Origin: FEB-22 sp003105195 | GTDB taxonomy: Bacteria; Pseudomonadota; Alphaproteobacteria; Rhizobiales; Xanthobacteraceae | Direction of reading: 5' to 3' | Length of the DNA stretch: 64,000 nucleotides | Assembly: GCA_027493405.1 (NCBI GenBank) | Contig: JAOSKV010000047.1 | Coordinates: forward strand, 1 to 64,000 | Shown: piece after piece, positions 20,577 through 31,236 of the stretch | Layout: the number at the start of each line of letters is the position of its first letter | Position numbering within the stretch: the first letter of the stretch is position 1 | Translations under genes and position numbers: made by a program | Notes under the pieces: model-generated | What the model was told of the DNA's origin: nothing | Database searches by the model: none | The model's input: only the letters and a program-made list of their open reading frames with translations

Positions 20577-20735
20577 GGCCGCGTAGGGTGGGTACGGCGC
20601 GCCGAGGCGCTCGCGGATCGTCGCGGCGTCGATCGCGCCGTGCCCACGCGTGGGCGCGGCGGTGCAGCGCCGGCGCATGTGGGCTCGCGCTCGGGCCGCC
20701 TTCGCCCACCCTACGCCTTGCCGGTCTCCTGCAGC
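20577..20735. repeat. right 159-bp direct repeat flanking the RAYT gene
   Basis: The second copy of 19838-19996. Its 132-bp core runs 20583-20714; the CTA of the CACCCTAC end (20711-20713) is the pcaC stop codon, and the last 21 bases are pcaC coding sequence. This is therefore likely the ancestral junction with pcaC. Confidence 0.9.
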
Positions 20736-21097
20736 ACGGCGGCGGCTTCCTTGAAGGCGTGGTTCGCCGCCGGGACGCCGCAGTAGATCGCCTGCTGCAG
20801 GATGATCTCCTTGATGTCGTCGGCCGAGAAGCCGCCCTCGACGAGGGCGGCGCGCACGTGCATGCGGAACTCGTCCCACTTGTCGAGGGCCAGCATGGTG
20901 CCGATCACCAGCACGCGGCGGGTGCGCTCGTCGTAGTGCGGACGGGTCCACACCTCGCCCCAGGCGTAGCGAGTGATGAAGTCCTGGAATTCCGCGTTGA
21001 AGGCGGTCTTGCCCTGGTTCGCCTTGTCGACCCAGGCATGGCCCAGCACCTCGCGCCGGCGCGCCATGCCGTGCTCGTAGCGCTCCCGGTCGTCCAT
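20711..21097 (-). CDS. pcaC: 4-carboxymuconolactone decarboxylase
   Basis: PcaC decarboxylates 4-carboxymuconolactone to 3-oxoadipate enol-lactone in the protocatechuate branch of the beta-ketoadipate pathway. The 128-aa AhpD-like protein has the typical GWAKA/R..R.L..I-type core as WTRPHYDERTRRVLVIGTMLALDKWDEF and KEIILQQAIYCGVPAAN. It begins at 21097 close behind pcaD. Its stop codon is supplied by the end of a palindromic repeat, and the C-terminus (LQETGKA) may be slightly altered by that insertion. Confidence 0.93.
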   Translation of the reverse strand: MDDRERYEHGMARRREVLGHAWVDKANQGKTAFNAEFQDFITRYAWGEVWTRPHYDERTRRVLVIGTMLALDKWDEFRMHVRAALVEGGFSADDIKEIILQQAIYCGVPAANHAFKEAAAVLQETGKA

Positions 21098-21120
21098 GAT
21101 CGCTCCTCCGTGCGCGCGGC

Positions 21121-21909
21121 TCAACCGCGGCGCTGCGTCAGGAAGCCGATCACGCGGTCGGCGTAGTCGTAGGGCTGCTCGACATTGGAGATGTGGGCGG
21201 CGTCGAGCACGGTGAGGCTCGCGCCCGGGATGCGGCTGCGGACGAACTCGGCCGCCTCGATGTTGGTCGCCGGATCGTGGCGGCCGGCGATCACCATGGT
21301 GGGCGCCTGGATCCGCGCCAGCAGCTCGCGATGGTCCATGTCGCGCACCGCCTCGCAGCAGGCCACATAGCCGTCGAGCGGGGTCGCGAGCAGCATCTGC
21401 TTCAAGGCGTCCACCTTGGCGGCCTCGCGCTCGCGGAAATCCTTGGTGAACCAGACGTTCATCACCATGTCGCCGATCGCCGCCAGCCCGCCCTTGCGCA
21501 CGGCCTCGATGCGCGTGTTCCAGGGCCCCTTGTCGGCGTACCAGGCGGCGGTGTTGGAGAGGATCAGCTTGTCGATGCGCTCCGGCGCGTTGGCGCCGAG
21601 CCACATGCCGACCATCCCGCCCATGGAGAGACCGCACCAGTTGACCTTCTCGACGCCGAGCCCGTCCATGATGGCGAGCGCGTCGCGGCCGAGCATCTCC
21701 ATCGTGTAGGGCCCGGGTGCCAACGCGGACTTGCCGTGGCCGCGCCGGTCGTAGCGCACCAGGCGGAAATGGTCCGTGAAGGGCTTCACCTGCTCGTCCC
21801 ACATGTGCAGCGTGGTGCCGAGCGAGTTCGACAGCATCAGCACCGGCGCGGAGTCGCGTCCCACCACCTCGACATGGAGCTTGCAGCCGTTCGCATCGAT
21901 CACCGGCAT
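21121..21909 (-). CDS. pcaD: 3-oxoadipate enol-lactonase
   Basis: PcaD hydrolyses 3-oxoadipate enol-lactone to 3-oxoadipate. The 262-aa alpha/beta hydrolase begins MPVIDANGCKLHVEV and shows SNSLGTTLHMWDEQ, YDRRGHGKS, the nucleophile elbow GLSMGG (Ser95), and a plausible triad with Asp212 (GRHDPATN) and His239 (DAAHISN). It lies between pcaB and pcaC on the same strand with short gaps, forming a pcaBDC operon. Confidence 0.94.
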   Translation of the reverse strand: MPVIDANGCKLHVEVVGRDSAPVLMLSNSLGTTLHMWDEQVKPFTDHFRLVRYDRRGHGKSALAPGPYTMEMLGRDALAIMDGLGVEKVNWCGLSMGGMVGMWLGANAPERIDKLILSNTAAWYADKGPWNTRIEAVRKGGLAAIGDMVMNVWFTKDFREREAAKVDALKQMLLATPLDGYVACCEAVRDMDHRELLARIQAPTMVIAGRHDPATNIEAAEFVRSRIPGASLTVLDAAHISNVEQPYDYADRVIGFLTQRRG

Positions 21910-21936
21910 AGGGTTTCCTTTCGTAGTCCTGGTGCG

Positions 21937-23295
21937 TCACCTGCGCGTGGAGGCGAGCAGGCGGTCGATGAAGGCCTGCGCGGCCCCCTGGTAGGCGAGG
22001 GGGTCGAACAGGCGCGTCAGGTCCGCGGCGGAAAGATGCGCGGTGACGCGCGGGTCCTCGCCCAGCACCTCGTCGAGATGGCGCTGCCCGGCGAGGGCCT
22101 TCTTCGAGGCCTGCTCGACCACGTGGTGCGCCTCGAGCCGACCGATGTGGCGGCCGAGCGCGATCATCACGGCCTCGGCCATGATCAGCCCGCCGGTCGC
22201 CTCCAGGTTGGCGCGCATGCGCGCGGCGTCGACCTCGAGACCCTCGGCGATGTCGACGATCGCCGCGAGAGCGCCCGAGGCGACCAGCAGCAGCGCCGGC
22301 AGGGTCGGCCATTCGGCCTGCCAGCCGCCGAGCGCACGCTCGTGCTCCTGCACGAGGCCGGCGAGGATCGTCGCCGCGAGGTTCGGCGCCATGGCGGCGG
22401 CCGCGAGCGCGGCGCTCGCCGCCACCGGATTGCGCTTGTGCGGCATGGTGGAGGAGCCGCCGCGCCCGGCGCCGGCGGCCTCGAAGGCCTCGCCGACATC
22501 GCTCTGCATCAGGAGCGCGACGTCGCGCGCGATCTTGCCGCAGCTGCCCGCGAGGATCGCGAGCGCGGCGGCGCCCTCGGCGATGCGGTCGCGGTGGGTG
22601 TGCCAGGGCGCATCGGGGAGCGGGAGGTCGAGCTCGGCGGCGAGGCGCTCGGCGACCGCGAGGCCCTCCCCGCCGAGCGCCGCCAGCGTGCCGGCGGCAC
22701 CGCCGAACTGCAGCACCAGTGCCTCGGCGCGCAGCCGCGCCAGGCGCTGCCTCGCGCGCGCGAGCGCGCCCGCATAGCCGGCGAGCTTCAGCCCGAAGGG
22801 CAGCGGCAGCGCATGCTGCAGCCAGGTGCGGCCGACCGCCGGCGTCGCGCGGTGGCGTTCGGCCATGGCCGCGAAGGCCGCGACGGCGCGGTCGAGGTCG
22901 GCGAGGAGCGCGTCGAAGCCCGCGCGCAGCATCAAGACGGCGGCGGTATCGACCACGTCCTGGCTCGTCGCGCCCCAGTGCACGAAGCCGGCCGCGGCCT
23001 TGTCGACCTTGGCGACCTCGGCGGTGAGCGCCGTGACGAAGGGGATCGCGACCACGCCCGAGAGGGCCGCGGCCTCGCCGAGTTTCGCGGGGTCGAACAG
23101 CTCGGCGCGGCAGGCGCGCGCGATCGGCGCGACCGCGGCCTGCGGGATCACGCCGACGGCCGCCTCGGCCCGGGCGAGCGCGGCCTCCACGTCGAGCATG
23201 CGCTGGAGCTGCGCGCGGTCGGCGACGATCGCGCGCATCGCGGCGCTGGCGAACAGGGGCCCGAGCAGGGAGGAGGGGGCGAGCGGGTCGGTCAT
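21937..23295 (-). CDS. pcaB: 3-carboxy-cis,cis-muconate cycloisomerase
   Basis: PcaB lactonises 3-carboxy-cis,cis-muconate, the step before PcaC. The 452-aa protein belongs to the fumarase/aspartase superfamily; the signature GRGGSSTMPHKRNPVA is at residues 278-292, and WGATSQDVVDTA (~107-118) is the second conserved region. It heads the leftward pcaBDC operon. pcaGH, pcaQ and pcaIJ are not in the window. Confidence 0.94.
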   Translation of the reverse strand: MTDPLAPSSLLGPLFASAAMRAIVADRAQLQRMLDVEAALARAEAAVGVIPQAAVAPIARACRAELFDPAKLGEAAALSGVVAIPFVTALTAEVAKVDKAAAGFVHWGATSQDVVDTAAVLMLRAGFDALLADLDRAVAAFAAMAERHRATPAVGRTWLQHALPLPFGLKLAGYAGALARARQRLARLRAEALVLQFGGAAGTLAALGGEGLAVAERLAAELDLPLPDAPWHTHRDRIAEGAAALAILAGSCGKIARDVALLMQSDVGEAFEAAGAGRGGSSTMPHKRNPVAASAALAAAAMAPNLAATILAGLVQEHERALGGWQAEWPTLPALLLVASGALAAIVDIAEGLEVDAARMRANLEATGGLIMAEAVMIALGRHIGRLEAHHVVEQASKKALAGQRHLDEVLGEDPRVTAHLSAADLTRLFDPLAYQGAAQAFIDRLLASTRR

Positions 23296-23398
23296 GACGG
23301 GTGGACATCATCTATCCCCGCGCCGGCGCGCCGCCAACCCAAATTGCCTTTGCGCGGCTCCGGGGCTAATCCCTCTGCAGGCAGGAAGGGGTTCGACC

Positions 23399-23857
23399 AT
23401 GGCCATGCAGATGAACGGAGAGGTCCAGCTCCCGGCGCAGCGCGAGGAGGTGTGGGCCCGGCTCAACGATACCGAGACGCTGAAGGCCTGCATCCCGGGC
23501 TGCGAGACCCTCGACAAGCTCTCGGACACCGAGTTCGCGGCGGTCGCCACCGTGAAGATCGGCCCCGTGAAGGCGCGCTGGAGGGCGAAGGTGATGCTCT
23601 CCGACCTCGACCCCCCGAACGGCTATCGGATCTCCGGGGAGGGCGAGGGCGGCGTCGCCGGCTTCGCCAAGGGCGGGGCGACGGTGGCGCTCGCCGAGAA
23701 GGACGGCGGCACGCTGATGAGCTACAACGTGGACGCGCATATCGGGGGCAAGCTCGCCCAGCTCGGCCAGCGCCTGGTGAACGGCGCGGCCAAGAAGATG
23801 GCCGACGAGTTCTTCGCCAACTTCGCCAAGGCCGTCTCGCCGCCGCCACCGGCCTGA
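23399..23857 (+). CDS. coxG: CoxG-like SRPBCC protein of the CO-dehydrogenase cluster
   Basis: A 152-aa START/SRPBCC-fold protein (MNGEVQLPAQREEVWARLND, CIPGCETLDKLSDTEFAAV, LMSYNVDAHIGGKLAQLGQRL). CoxG proteins are encoded with aerobic CO dehydrogenases and are linked to attaching the enzyme to the membrane in studied bacteria. Usual CoxG proteins often carry a C-terminal membrane helix; this one ends after PPPPA without an evident helix. It is upstream of coxS on the same strand, divergent from pcaB. Confidence 0.85.
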   Translation: MAMQMNGEVQLPAQREEVWARLNDTETLKACIPGCETLDKLSDTEFAAVATVKIGPVKARWRAKVMLSDLDPPNGYRISGEGEGGVAGFAKGGATVALAEKDGGTLMSYNVDAHIGGKLAQLGQRLVNGAAKKMADEFFANFAKAVSPPPPA

Positions 23858-24054
23858 GGCCGCGAAAAACCGGTCGTTTCGCTGTTCCGGACCGGAACTC
23901 CCCTTGACCGCCCTACCGCGGCGGGTTCAGACTTGTTCTCGTTCGAAACAGCAAGAACCGGGCGAAAACGTCACGAATTCGCCTTGCCGGACCGTCGCGA
24001 TCCGATCGCGGCGCAAAAAATGGCCCTTCGGGCCCGATCTTCGAGGAGGAGCAC

Positions 24055-24549
<495 letters not shown>

Positions 24550-24579
24550 AGAAACAGAACGTTCCCAGGGAGGTACGCC

Positions 24580-26949
24580 ATGAGCGCGACCGGGATCGGC
24601 GCACCAGTGCGCCGCAAGGAAGACTACCGATTCATCACCGGCAAGGGCCAGTACACCGACGACCTGACGCGGCCCGGACAGACCTACATCACCTTCGTCC
24701 GCTCGCCCCACGCGCACGCCAGGATCCGGCGGATCGACGCCTCCGCCGCGAAGGGGATGCCGGGCGTGGTCGCGGTGCTCACCGGCGCCGATCTCGCGGC
24801 CGACAAGGTCGGCAGCCTGATCTGCGGCTGGGCGATCACGTCGAAGGACGGCTCGCCGATGAAGATGGCGCCGCATCCGGCGATCGCGAACACCAAGGCG
24901 AACCACGTGGGCGATCCGGTCGCCGTGGTGGTGGCCGAGACCCAGGCGCAGGCCAAGGACGCGGCCGAGAAGGTGGTCGTCGACTACGAGGTGCTGCCCG
25001 CGGTGGTCGATCCCGCCAAGGCGCAGGCGAAGAGCGCGCCGCAGATCCACGAGGTTGCGCCGGGCAACACGATCTACGAGTGGCACCTCGGCGACCAGAA
25101 GGCGGTCGAGGCGGCGTTCAAGGGGGCGAAGCACGTCACCCGGCTGGACATCGTCAACAACCGGCTGGTGCCGAACGCCATGGAGCCGCGCGCGGCGATC
25201 GCCGAGTACGATGCCGGCAACGACAGCCTCACGCTCTGGAACACGACGCAGAACCCGCACGTGGCGCGGCTCGTGATCTCGGCCTTCGTCGGCATCGCGC
25301 CCGAGCACAAGCTGCGCGTGATCGCGCCGGACGTCGGCGGCGGCTTCGGCTCGAAGATCTTCATCTACCCCGAAGAGGTCGTCTGCCTCTGGGCGGCGCG
25401 CAAGGTGAACCGGCCCGTGAAGTGGGTCTCGGAGCGCACCGAGGCGTTCGTGGCCGACGCCCACGGGCGCGACCACGTCACCCATGCCGAGATGGCCTTC
25501 GACGGCGAGGGCAAGATCCTGGCGCTGCGCGCCAAGACCATCGCCAATCTCGGCGCCTACATGTCGACCTTCTCGTCCTCGGTGCCGACCTATCTCTACG
25601 CGACGCTGCTGTCGGGCCAGTACGAGATCCCGCAGATCTACTGCGAGGTCGACGCGGTCTACACCAACACGGTGCCGGTCGACGCCTATCGCGGCGCCGG
25701 GCGGCCGGAGGCGACCTTCGTGGTGGAGCGGCTGGTCGAGGTCGGCGCGCGCGAGATGCAGATCGACCCGGCGGACCTGCGCCGGCGCAACTTCGTCAAG
25801 AAGTTCCCGCACCAGACGCCGGTGATCATGGCCTACGACGCGGGCGACTACAACGCGTCGCTCAAGAAGGCCATGGAGCTCGCCGACGTGAAGGGCTTCG
25901 CCAAGCGCAAGCGCGAGTCGGCCAGGGCCGGCAAGCTGCGCGGCCTCGGCTACTCGACCTATATCGAGGCCTGCGGCATCGCGCCGAGCCAGGCGGTCGG
26001 CTCGCTCGGCGCCGGCGTCGGCCTGTGGGAATCGGCGGAGGTGCGCGTCAACCCGACCGGCTCGGTCGAGGTGCTCACCGGCTGCCACCCGCACGGCCAG
26101 GGGCACGAGACCACCTTCGCCCAGGTGGTGTCCGACCGGCTCGGCATCCCGATCGAGAACGTCTCGGTGGTGCACGGCGACACCGACAAGGTGCAGTTCG
26201 GCATGGGCACCTACGGCTCGCGCTCCGGCGCGGTCGGCATCTCGGCGATCGTGAAGGCGCTCGACAAGGTGGAGGCGAAGGCCAAGAAGGTCGCCTCGCA
26301 CCTGCTCGAGGCGGCGGAAGCCGACATCGTGTTCGAGAACGGCCAGTTCAAGGTCGCGGGCACCGACAAGGTCGCGGCCTTCGGCGACGTGGCGCTGAAC
26401 GCCTATATCGCCCACAAGTTCTCGGGCCAGGAGCTCGAGCCCGGGCTGAAGGAAGGCTCGTTCTACGATCCGACCAACTTCACCTTCCCGGCCGGCTGCC
26501 ACATCTGCGAGGTGGAGGTGGACACCGAGACCGGCCAGGTCGAGGTCGTCGCCTGGACCGCGGTCGACGACTTCGGGAAGGTGATCAACCCGATGATCGT
26601 CGAGGGCCAGGTGCACGGCGGCATCGCCCAGGGCGTCGGCCAGGCGCTGCTCGAGAACACGACCTACGACACGGACGGCCAGCTCGTGACCGGCTCCTAC
26701 ATGGACTACACGATGCCGCGGGCCGACAACCTGCCGTCGTTCCGGGTCGAGACCACGGAGACCTTGGCGCCCTCCAACCCGCTCGGCATCAAGGGGTGCG
26801 GCGAGGCGGGCGCGATCGCGTCGCCCGCCGCCGTGATCAACGCGATCACGGACGCGCTCGGCACCGAGGAGATCGCCATGCCGGCGACGCCCGCGGCCGT
26901 GTGGGCGGCGCTGCAGAAGGTCAATCAGAGCCGCAAGGCGGCCGAGTAG
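24580..26949 (+). CDS. coxL: form II CO dehydrogenase-type molybdenum hydroxylase large subunit
   Basis: A 789-aa xanthine-oxidase-family catalytic subunit. The active-site loop reads AYRGAGR (residues 369-375), which is the form II signature; form I CO dehydrogenases have AYxCSFR with the copper-binding cysteine. The GGGFGSK molybdopterin motif (253-259) and a C-terminal GCGEAGAIASP with the catalytic Glu are intact. Form II enzymes are encoded widely in rhizobia, and their CO-oxidising role is debated; another aldehyde or heteroaromatic substrate is possible. Translationally near coxS (30 bases) and coxM (11 bases). Confidence 0.93.
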   Translation: MSATGIGAPVRRKEDYRFITGKGQYTDDLTRPGQTYITFVRSPHAHARIRRIDASAAKGMPGVVAVLTGADLAADKVGSLICGWAITSKDGSPMKMAPHPAIANTKANHVGDPVAVVVAETQAQAKDAAEKVVVDYEVLPAVVDPAKAQAKSAPQIHEVAPGNTIYEWHLGDQKAVEAAFKGAKHVTRLDIVNNRLVPNAMEPRAAIAEYDAGNDSLTLWNTTQNPHVARLVISAFVGIAPEHKLRVIAPDVGGGFGSKIFIYPEEVVCLWAARKVNRPVKWVSERTEAFVADAHGRDHVTHAEMAFDGEGKILALRAKTIANLGAYMSTFSSSVPTYLYATLLSGQYEIPQIYCEVDAVYTNTVPVDAYRGAGRPEATFVVERLVEVGAREMQIDPADLRRRNFVKKFPHQTPVIMAYDAGDYNASLKKAMELADVKGFAKRKRESARAGKLRGLGYSTYIEACGIAPSQAVGSLGAGVGLWESAEVRVNPTGSVEVLTGCHPHGQGHETTFAQVVSDRLGIPIENVSVVHGDTDKVQFGMGTYGSRSGAVGISAIVKALDKVEAKAKKVASHLLEAAEADIVFENGQFKVAGTDKVAAFGDVALNAYIAHKFSGQELEPGLKEGSFYDPTNFTFPAGCHICEVEVDTETGQVEVVAWTAVDDFGKVINPMIVEGQVHGGIAQGVGQALLENTTYDTDGQLVTGSYMDYTMPRADNLPSFRVETTETLAPSNPLGIKGCGEAGAIASPAAVINAITDALGTEEIAMPATPAAVWAALQKVNQSRKAAE

Positions 26950-26960
26950 GGAGCTCCACC

Positions 26961-27758
26961 ATGTATGCCTTCACCTATCACCGTGCGACGGGGCTCCGGC
27001 AGGCCGGCAACATGCTCGGCAAGCTCGAGGACTCCAAGATCCTGGCCGGCGGGCAGACCCTGCTCCCCACCATGAAGCAGCGGCTGGCAAGCCCTGCGAA
27101 CCTGATCGACCTCGGCAAGGTCGACGGGCTCAAGGGCATCGAGCTCAAGGGCCGCTCGCTGGTGATCGGCGCGATGACGACCCATTCCGAGGTCGCCACC
27201 TCGCCGGTGGTGCAGCAGGCGATTCCGGCGCTCGCCGAGCTCGCCTCCATGATCGGCGACCCGGCGGTGCGCCACATGGGCACGCTCGGCGGCTCGATCG
27301 CCAACAACGATCCGAACTCGGACTATCCGGCGGCGCTGGTCGGGCTCGGCGCCACCGTCATCACGACCAAGCGCCGCATCGAGGCGGATGCTTTCTTCAC
27401 CGGCCTGTTCGAGACCGCGCTCGAGGCCGACGAGATCATCACCAAGGTCTCGTTCCCGGTGCCGAAGAAGGCCGCCTACATGAAGTTCCGCAACCCGGCC
27501 TCGCGCTTCGCGCTGGTCGGCGTGTTCGTGGCCAAGCGCTCCTCGGAGATCCGCGTGGCCGTGACCGGCGCGGGCGCGAGCGGGGTGTTCCGGGTGCCGG
27601 CCTTCGAGGAGGCGCTGAAGAAGCGCTTCTCGCCGAAGTCCCTGGAAGGGCTCTCGATCCCGGCCACCGGGCTGAACAGCGACATCCACGGCAGCGCCGA
27701 GTACCGCGCCCACCTGGTCGGCGTGATGGCCCGCCGCGCGGTGGCGAAGGCGGGGTAG
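26961..27758 (+). CDS. coxM: CO dehydrogenase-type medium subunit (FAD)
   Basis: A 265-aa FAD-binding subunit that completes the S-L-M hydroxylase. It shows both flavin-binding motifs, AGGQTLLPTMKQRL near residues 31-44 and TLGGSIANNDPNSDYP near 111-126. Length is slightly below the usual ~285 aa. It starts 11 bases after coxL. The gene is followed by a palindromic repeat and then the MoxR ATPase gene. Confidence 0.93.
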   Translation: MYAFTYHRATGLRQAGNMLGKLEDSKILAGGQTLLPTMKQRLASPANLIDLGKVDGLKGIELKGRSLVIGAMTTHSEVATSPVVQQAIPALAELASMIGDPAVRHMGTLGGSIANNDPNSDYPAALVGLGATVITTKRRIEADAFFTGLFETALEADEIITKVSFPVPKKAAYMKFRNPASRFALVGVFVAKRSSEIRVAVTGAGASGVFRVPAFEEALKKRFSPKSLEGLSIPATGLNSDIHGSAEYRAHLVGVMARRAVAKAG

Positions 27759-27790
27759 GCGGTCCGGGCTCGTCCTTGGTCATGGCCGGC

Positions 27791-27865
27791 GTCATGCCGG
27801 CCATCCCGTCTTTCTTCGCGGAGCCGCCGCGAAGACGTGGATGCCCGGCATTCGCCGGGCATGAC
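27791..27865. repeat. REP-like palindromic element
   Basis: The stretch starts GTCATGCCGGCC and ends GCCGGGCATGAC; CTTCGCGGAGCCGCCGCGAAG forms an internal hairpin and ATGCCCGGCATTCGCCGGGCAT a second. Located between coxM and the MoxR gene. Confidence 0.7.
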
Positions 27866-27969
27866 GGGTGTGGCGACTGCATTCCTCGATTGCGCCGGAT
27901 CCGGGTTGGGGCGGGCCCGTTCGACCCCTATATTGAGGCCGAATTCCTCTCATTCGGCGATTGCCCCAC

Positions 27970-28896
<927 letters not shown>

Positions 28897-28900
28897 GGCC

Positions 28901-30103
28901 ATGGAGCCCGAGGGACGGCTCGCCGAGAACATCGTCTACTTCGCGCGCGCGCTGCGCGCGGCCGGGCTGCCGGTGGGGCCGGGCGCGATCATGGACGCGC
29001 TCGCGGCCGTGCGGGCGGCGGGCGTCGGCACGCGCGAGGACTTCTACTGGACGCTGCATGCGGTGCTCGTGAAGCGCCACGCGCACACGCTGCTGTTCGA
29101 CCAGGCGTTCCGCCTGTTCTTCCGCAAGCGCGCCTTCCTCGACAAGCTGATCGCCATGATGGCGCCGCAGGCGCCGGCGCCCGCCGACAAGGCGCCGACG
29201 GCCGGCGCGCAGCGCGTGCAGGAGGCGCTGTTCTCCGGCATGGAGCACAAGCTCGAACCCGAGGAGCGCGAGGTCGAGATCGACGCGCGGCTGACGATCT
29301 CGGACACCGAGCTGCTGCAGCGCAAGGACTTCGCGCAGATGACGGCGGCCGAGGTCGCGCAGGCGAAGCAGGCGATCGCGCGGCTGATGCTCACCCTCGA
29401 CGAGGTGCGCACGCGCCGGCTCGCGCCGCACCGCCACGGCCACATCGTCGACATCCGCCGCACGCTGCGCGCGAGCCTGAAGGCGGGCGGCGACCTGATC
29501 GACCTGAAATACCTCGGCCCGCGCACCAAGCCGCCGCCGATCGTGGCGCTGCTCGACATCTCGGGCTCGATGAGCCAGTACACCCGCATCTTCCTGCATT
29601 TCCTGCATTCGGTGACCGATGCGCGCAAGCGCGTGCACTCCTTCCTGTTCGGCACGCGGCTCACCAACATCTCGCGCGCGCTCAAGGCCAAGGACCCGGA
29701 CGAGGCGCTGGAGGCGTGCTCGGCGAGCGTGCTCGACTGGTCGGGCGGCACCCGCATCGCGACCTCGCTTGCCGCCTTCAACAAGCTGTGGGCGCGGCGC
29801 GTGCTCGGCCAGGGCGCGATCGTGCTGCTGATCACCGACGGGCTCGAGCGCGACCCGGACGACCGGCTCGCCTTCGAGATCGACCGGCTGCACCGCTCGT
29901 GCCGGCGGCTGGTCTGGCTCAACCCGCTGCTGCGCTTCGACGGCTTCGAGGCCAAGGCCAAGGGGATCCGGACCATGCTGCCGCACGTGGACGAGTTCCG
30001 CCCGGTGCACAACCTCGATTCCATGGCCGAGCTGGTGCGCGCGCTCTCGGATCGGCACGTGCGCGCCGGCAAGCCGAGCGAATGGCTGCGACGGGTCGCG
30101 TGA
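28901..30103 (+). CDS. coxE: VWA-domain protein CoxE-like
   Basis: A 400-aa protein of the CoxE family. The von Willebrand A domain in the C-terminal half has a complete metal-ion-dependent adhesion site (DISGS at residues 219-223, later SGGTRIATS and TDGLERDPDD). It is the usual partner of MoxR ATPases and is thought to act in insertion or maturation of the Cox active site. The N-terminal ~200 residues are helical and charged. Tightly coupled to coxD. Confidence 0.9.
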   Translation: MEPEGRLAENIVYFARALRAAGLPVGPGAIMDALAAVRAAGVGTREDFYWTLHAVLVKRHAHTLLFDQAFRLFFRKRAFLDKLIAMMAPQAPAPADKAPTAGAQRVQEALFSGMEHKLEPEEREVEIDARLTISDTELLQRKDFAQMTAAEVAQAKQAIARLMLTLDEVRTRRLAPHRHGHIVDIRRTLRASLKAGGDLIDLKYLGPRTKPPPIVALLDISGSMSQYTRIFLHFLHSVTDARKRVHSFLFGTRLTNISRALKAKDPDEALEACSASVLDWSGGTRIATSLAAFNKLWARRVLGQGAIVLLITDGLERDPDDRLAFEIDRLHRSCRRLVWLNPLLRFDGFEAKAKGIRTMLPHVDEFRPVHNLDSMAELVRALSDRHVRAGKPSEWLRRVA

Positions 30104-30122
30104 GACGTAAAGGAGGTGCCGC

Positions 30123-30446
<324 letters not shown>

Positions 30447-30457
30447 TGAGCGCTCGT

Positions 30458-30510
30458 CCGGGCCATCCACGTCTTGACGCAGGCCCGGCCGCAAAGGCGT
30501 GGATGCCCGG
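30458..30510. repeat. REP-like hairpin between the two XdhC genes
   Basis: Inverted arms CCGGGCCATCCACGTCTT and AAGGCGTGGATGCCCGG form a long hairpin. It is of the same general family as the elements near 2.4, 27.8 and 47.3 kb. Confidence 0.7.
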
Positions 30511-30546
30511 CACGAGGCCGCGCATCACGCGTGAAAGGCAAGGCTC

Positions 30547-31236
30547 GTGAAGCTCGATCTGCTGAGGACCCTGAACGAGGAGCGCGCCGCGCGGCGCGCC
30601 GTGATCGTCGTCACCGACGTCGGCAGCGGCGCGCAGCGCCTCGTCAAGGCAGCCGATGTCGCGGGCGATCCGCTGCGCGACCTGCTGGCGGAACGGCTGC
30701 GCACCGGCAAGAGCGGCGTCGCGGAGACGCCGGACGGCCAGGCGTTCCTCACCGTGCATGTGCCGCCGACCCGGCTCGTGATCACGGGCGCGGTGCACAT
30801 CAGCCAGGCGCTGGCGCCGATCGCGACGCTGCTCGGTTACGACGTGATCATCGTCGACCCGCGCACGGCTTTCGCCAGCCCGGAGCGTTTTCCCGACGTG
30901 AAGGTGATCGCCGCGTGGCCCGACACGGCGCTGCCGCCGCTCGGCATCGACCGCTACACGGCCTTCGTCGCGCTCACCCACGATCCGAAGATCGACGATC
31001 CGGCGCTCACCCATGCGCTGGCGCGCGACTGCTTCTATATCGGCGCGCTCGGCTCGAAGAAGACCCACGCCCGGCGCCTCGCGCGGCTGAAGGCGCAGGG
31101 GCTGACCGATGCCCAGCTCGCCCGCATCCATGCGCCGATCGGGCTCGCCATCGGCGCGGTGTCGCCCGCCGAGATCGCGGTCGCGATCATGGGCGAGATC
31201 ACGGCGCGGCTGCGGCTGCCGGAGACGCAAACATGA
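30547..31236 (+). CDS. XdhC/CoxF-family protein, Rossmann-type domain
   Basis: A 229-aa protein with the XdhC C-terminal Rossmann domain: RLVITGAVHISQALAPIATLLGYDVIIVDPR, then TAFVALTHDPKIDDPAL, FYIGALGSKKTHARR and the C-terminal GLAIGAVSPAEIAVAI. With the preceding small protein it makes a full XdhC for cofactor insertion into CoxL. The first ~80 residues hold a conserved but uncharacterised segment. The stop overlaps the next gene start (ATG at 31233). Confidence 0.88.
   Translation: MKLDLLRTLNEERAARRAVIVVTDVGSGAQRLVKAADVAGDPLRDLLAERLRTGKSGVAETPDGQAFLTVHVPPTRLVITGAVHISQALAPIATLLGYDVIIVDPRTAFASPERFPDVKVIAAWPDTALPPLGIDRYTAFVALTHDPKIDDPALTHALARDCFYIGALGSKKTHARRLARLKAQGLTDAQLARIHAPIGLAIGAVSPAEIAVAIMGEITARLRLPETQT

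Noticed and set aside
24580..26949. Xanthine dehydrogenase rather than Cox-type enzyme
   Set aside because: The AYRGAGR loop, the separate S-L-M subunits and neighbouring coxG, coxD and coxE genes favour the Cox family over XdhAB.
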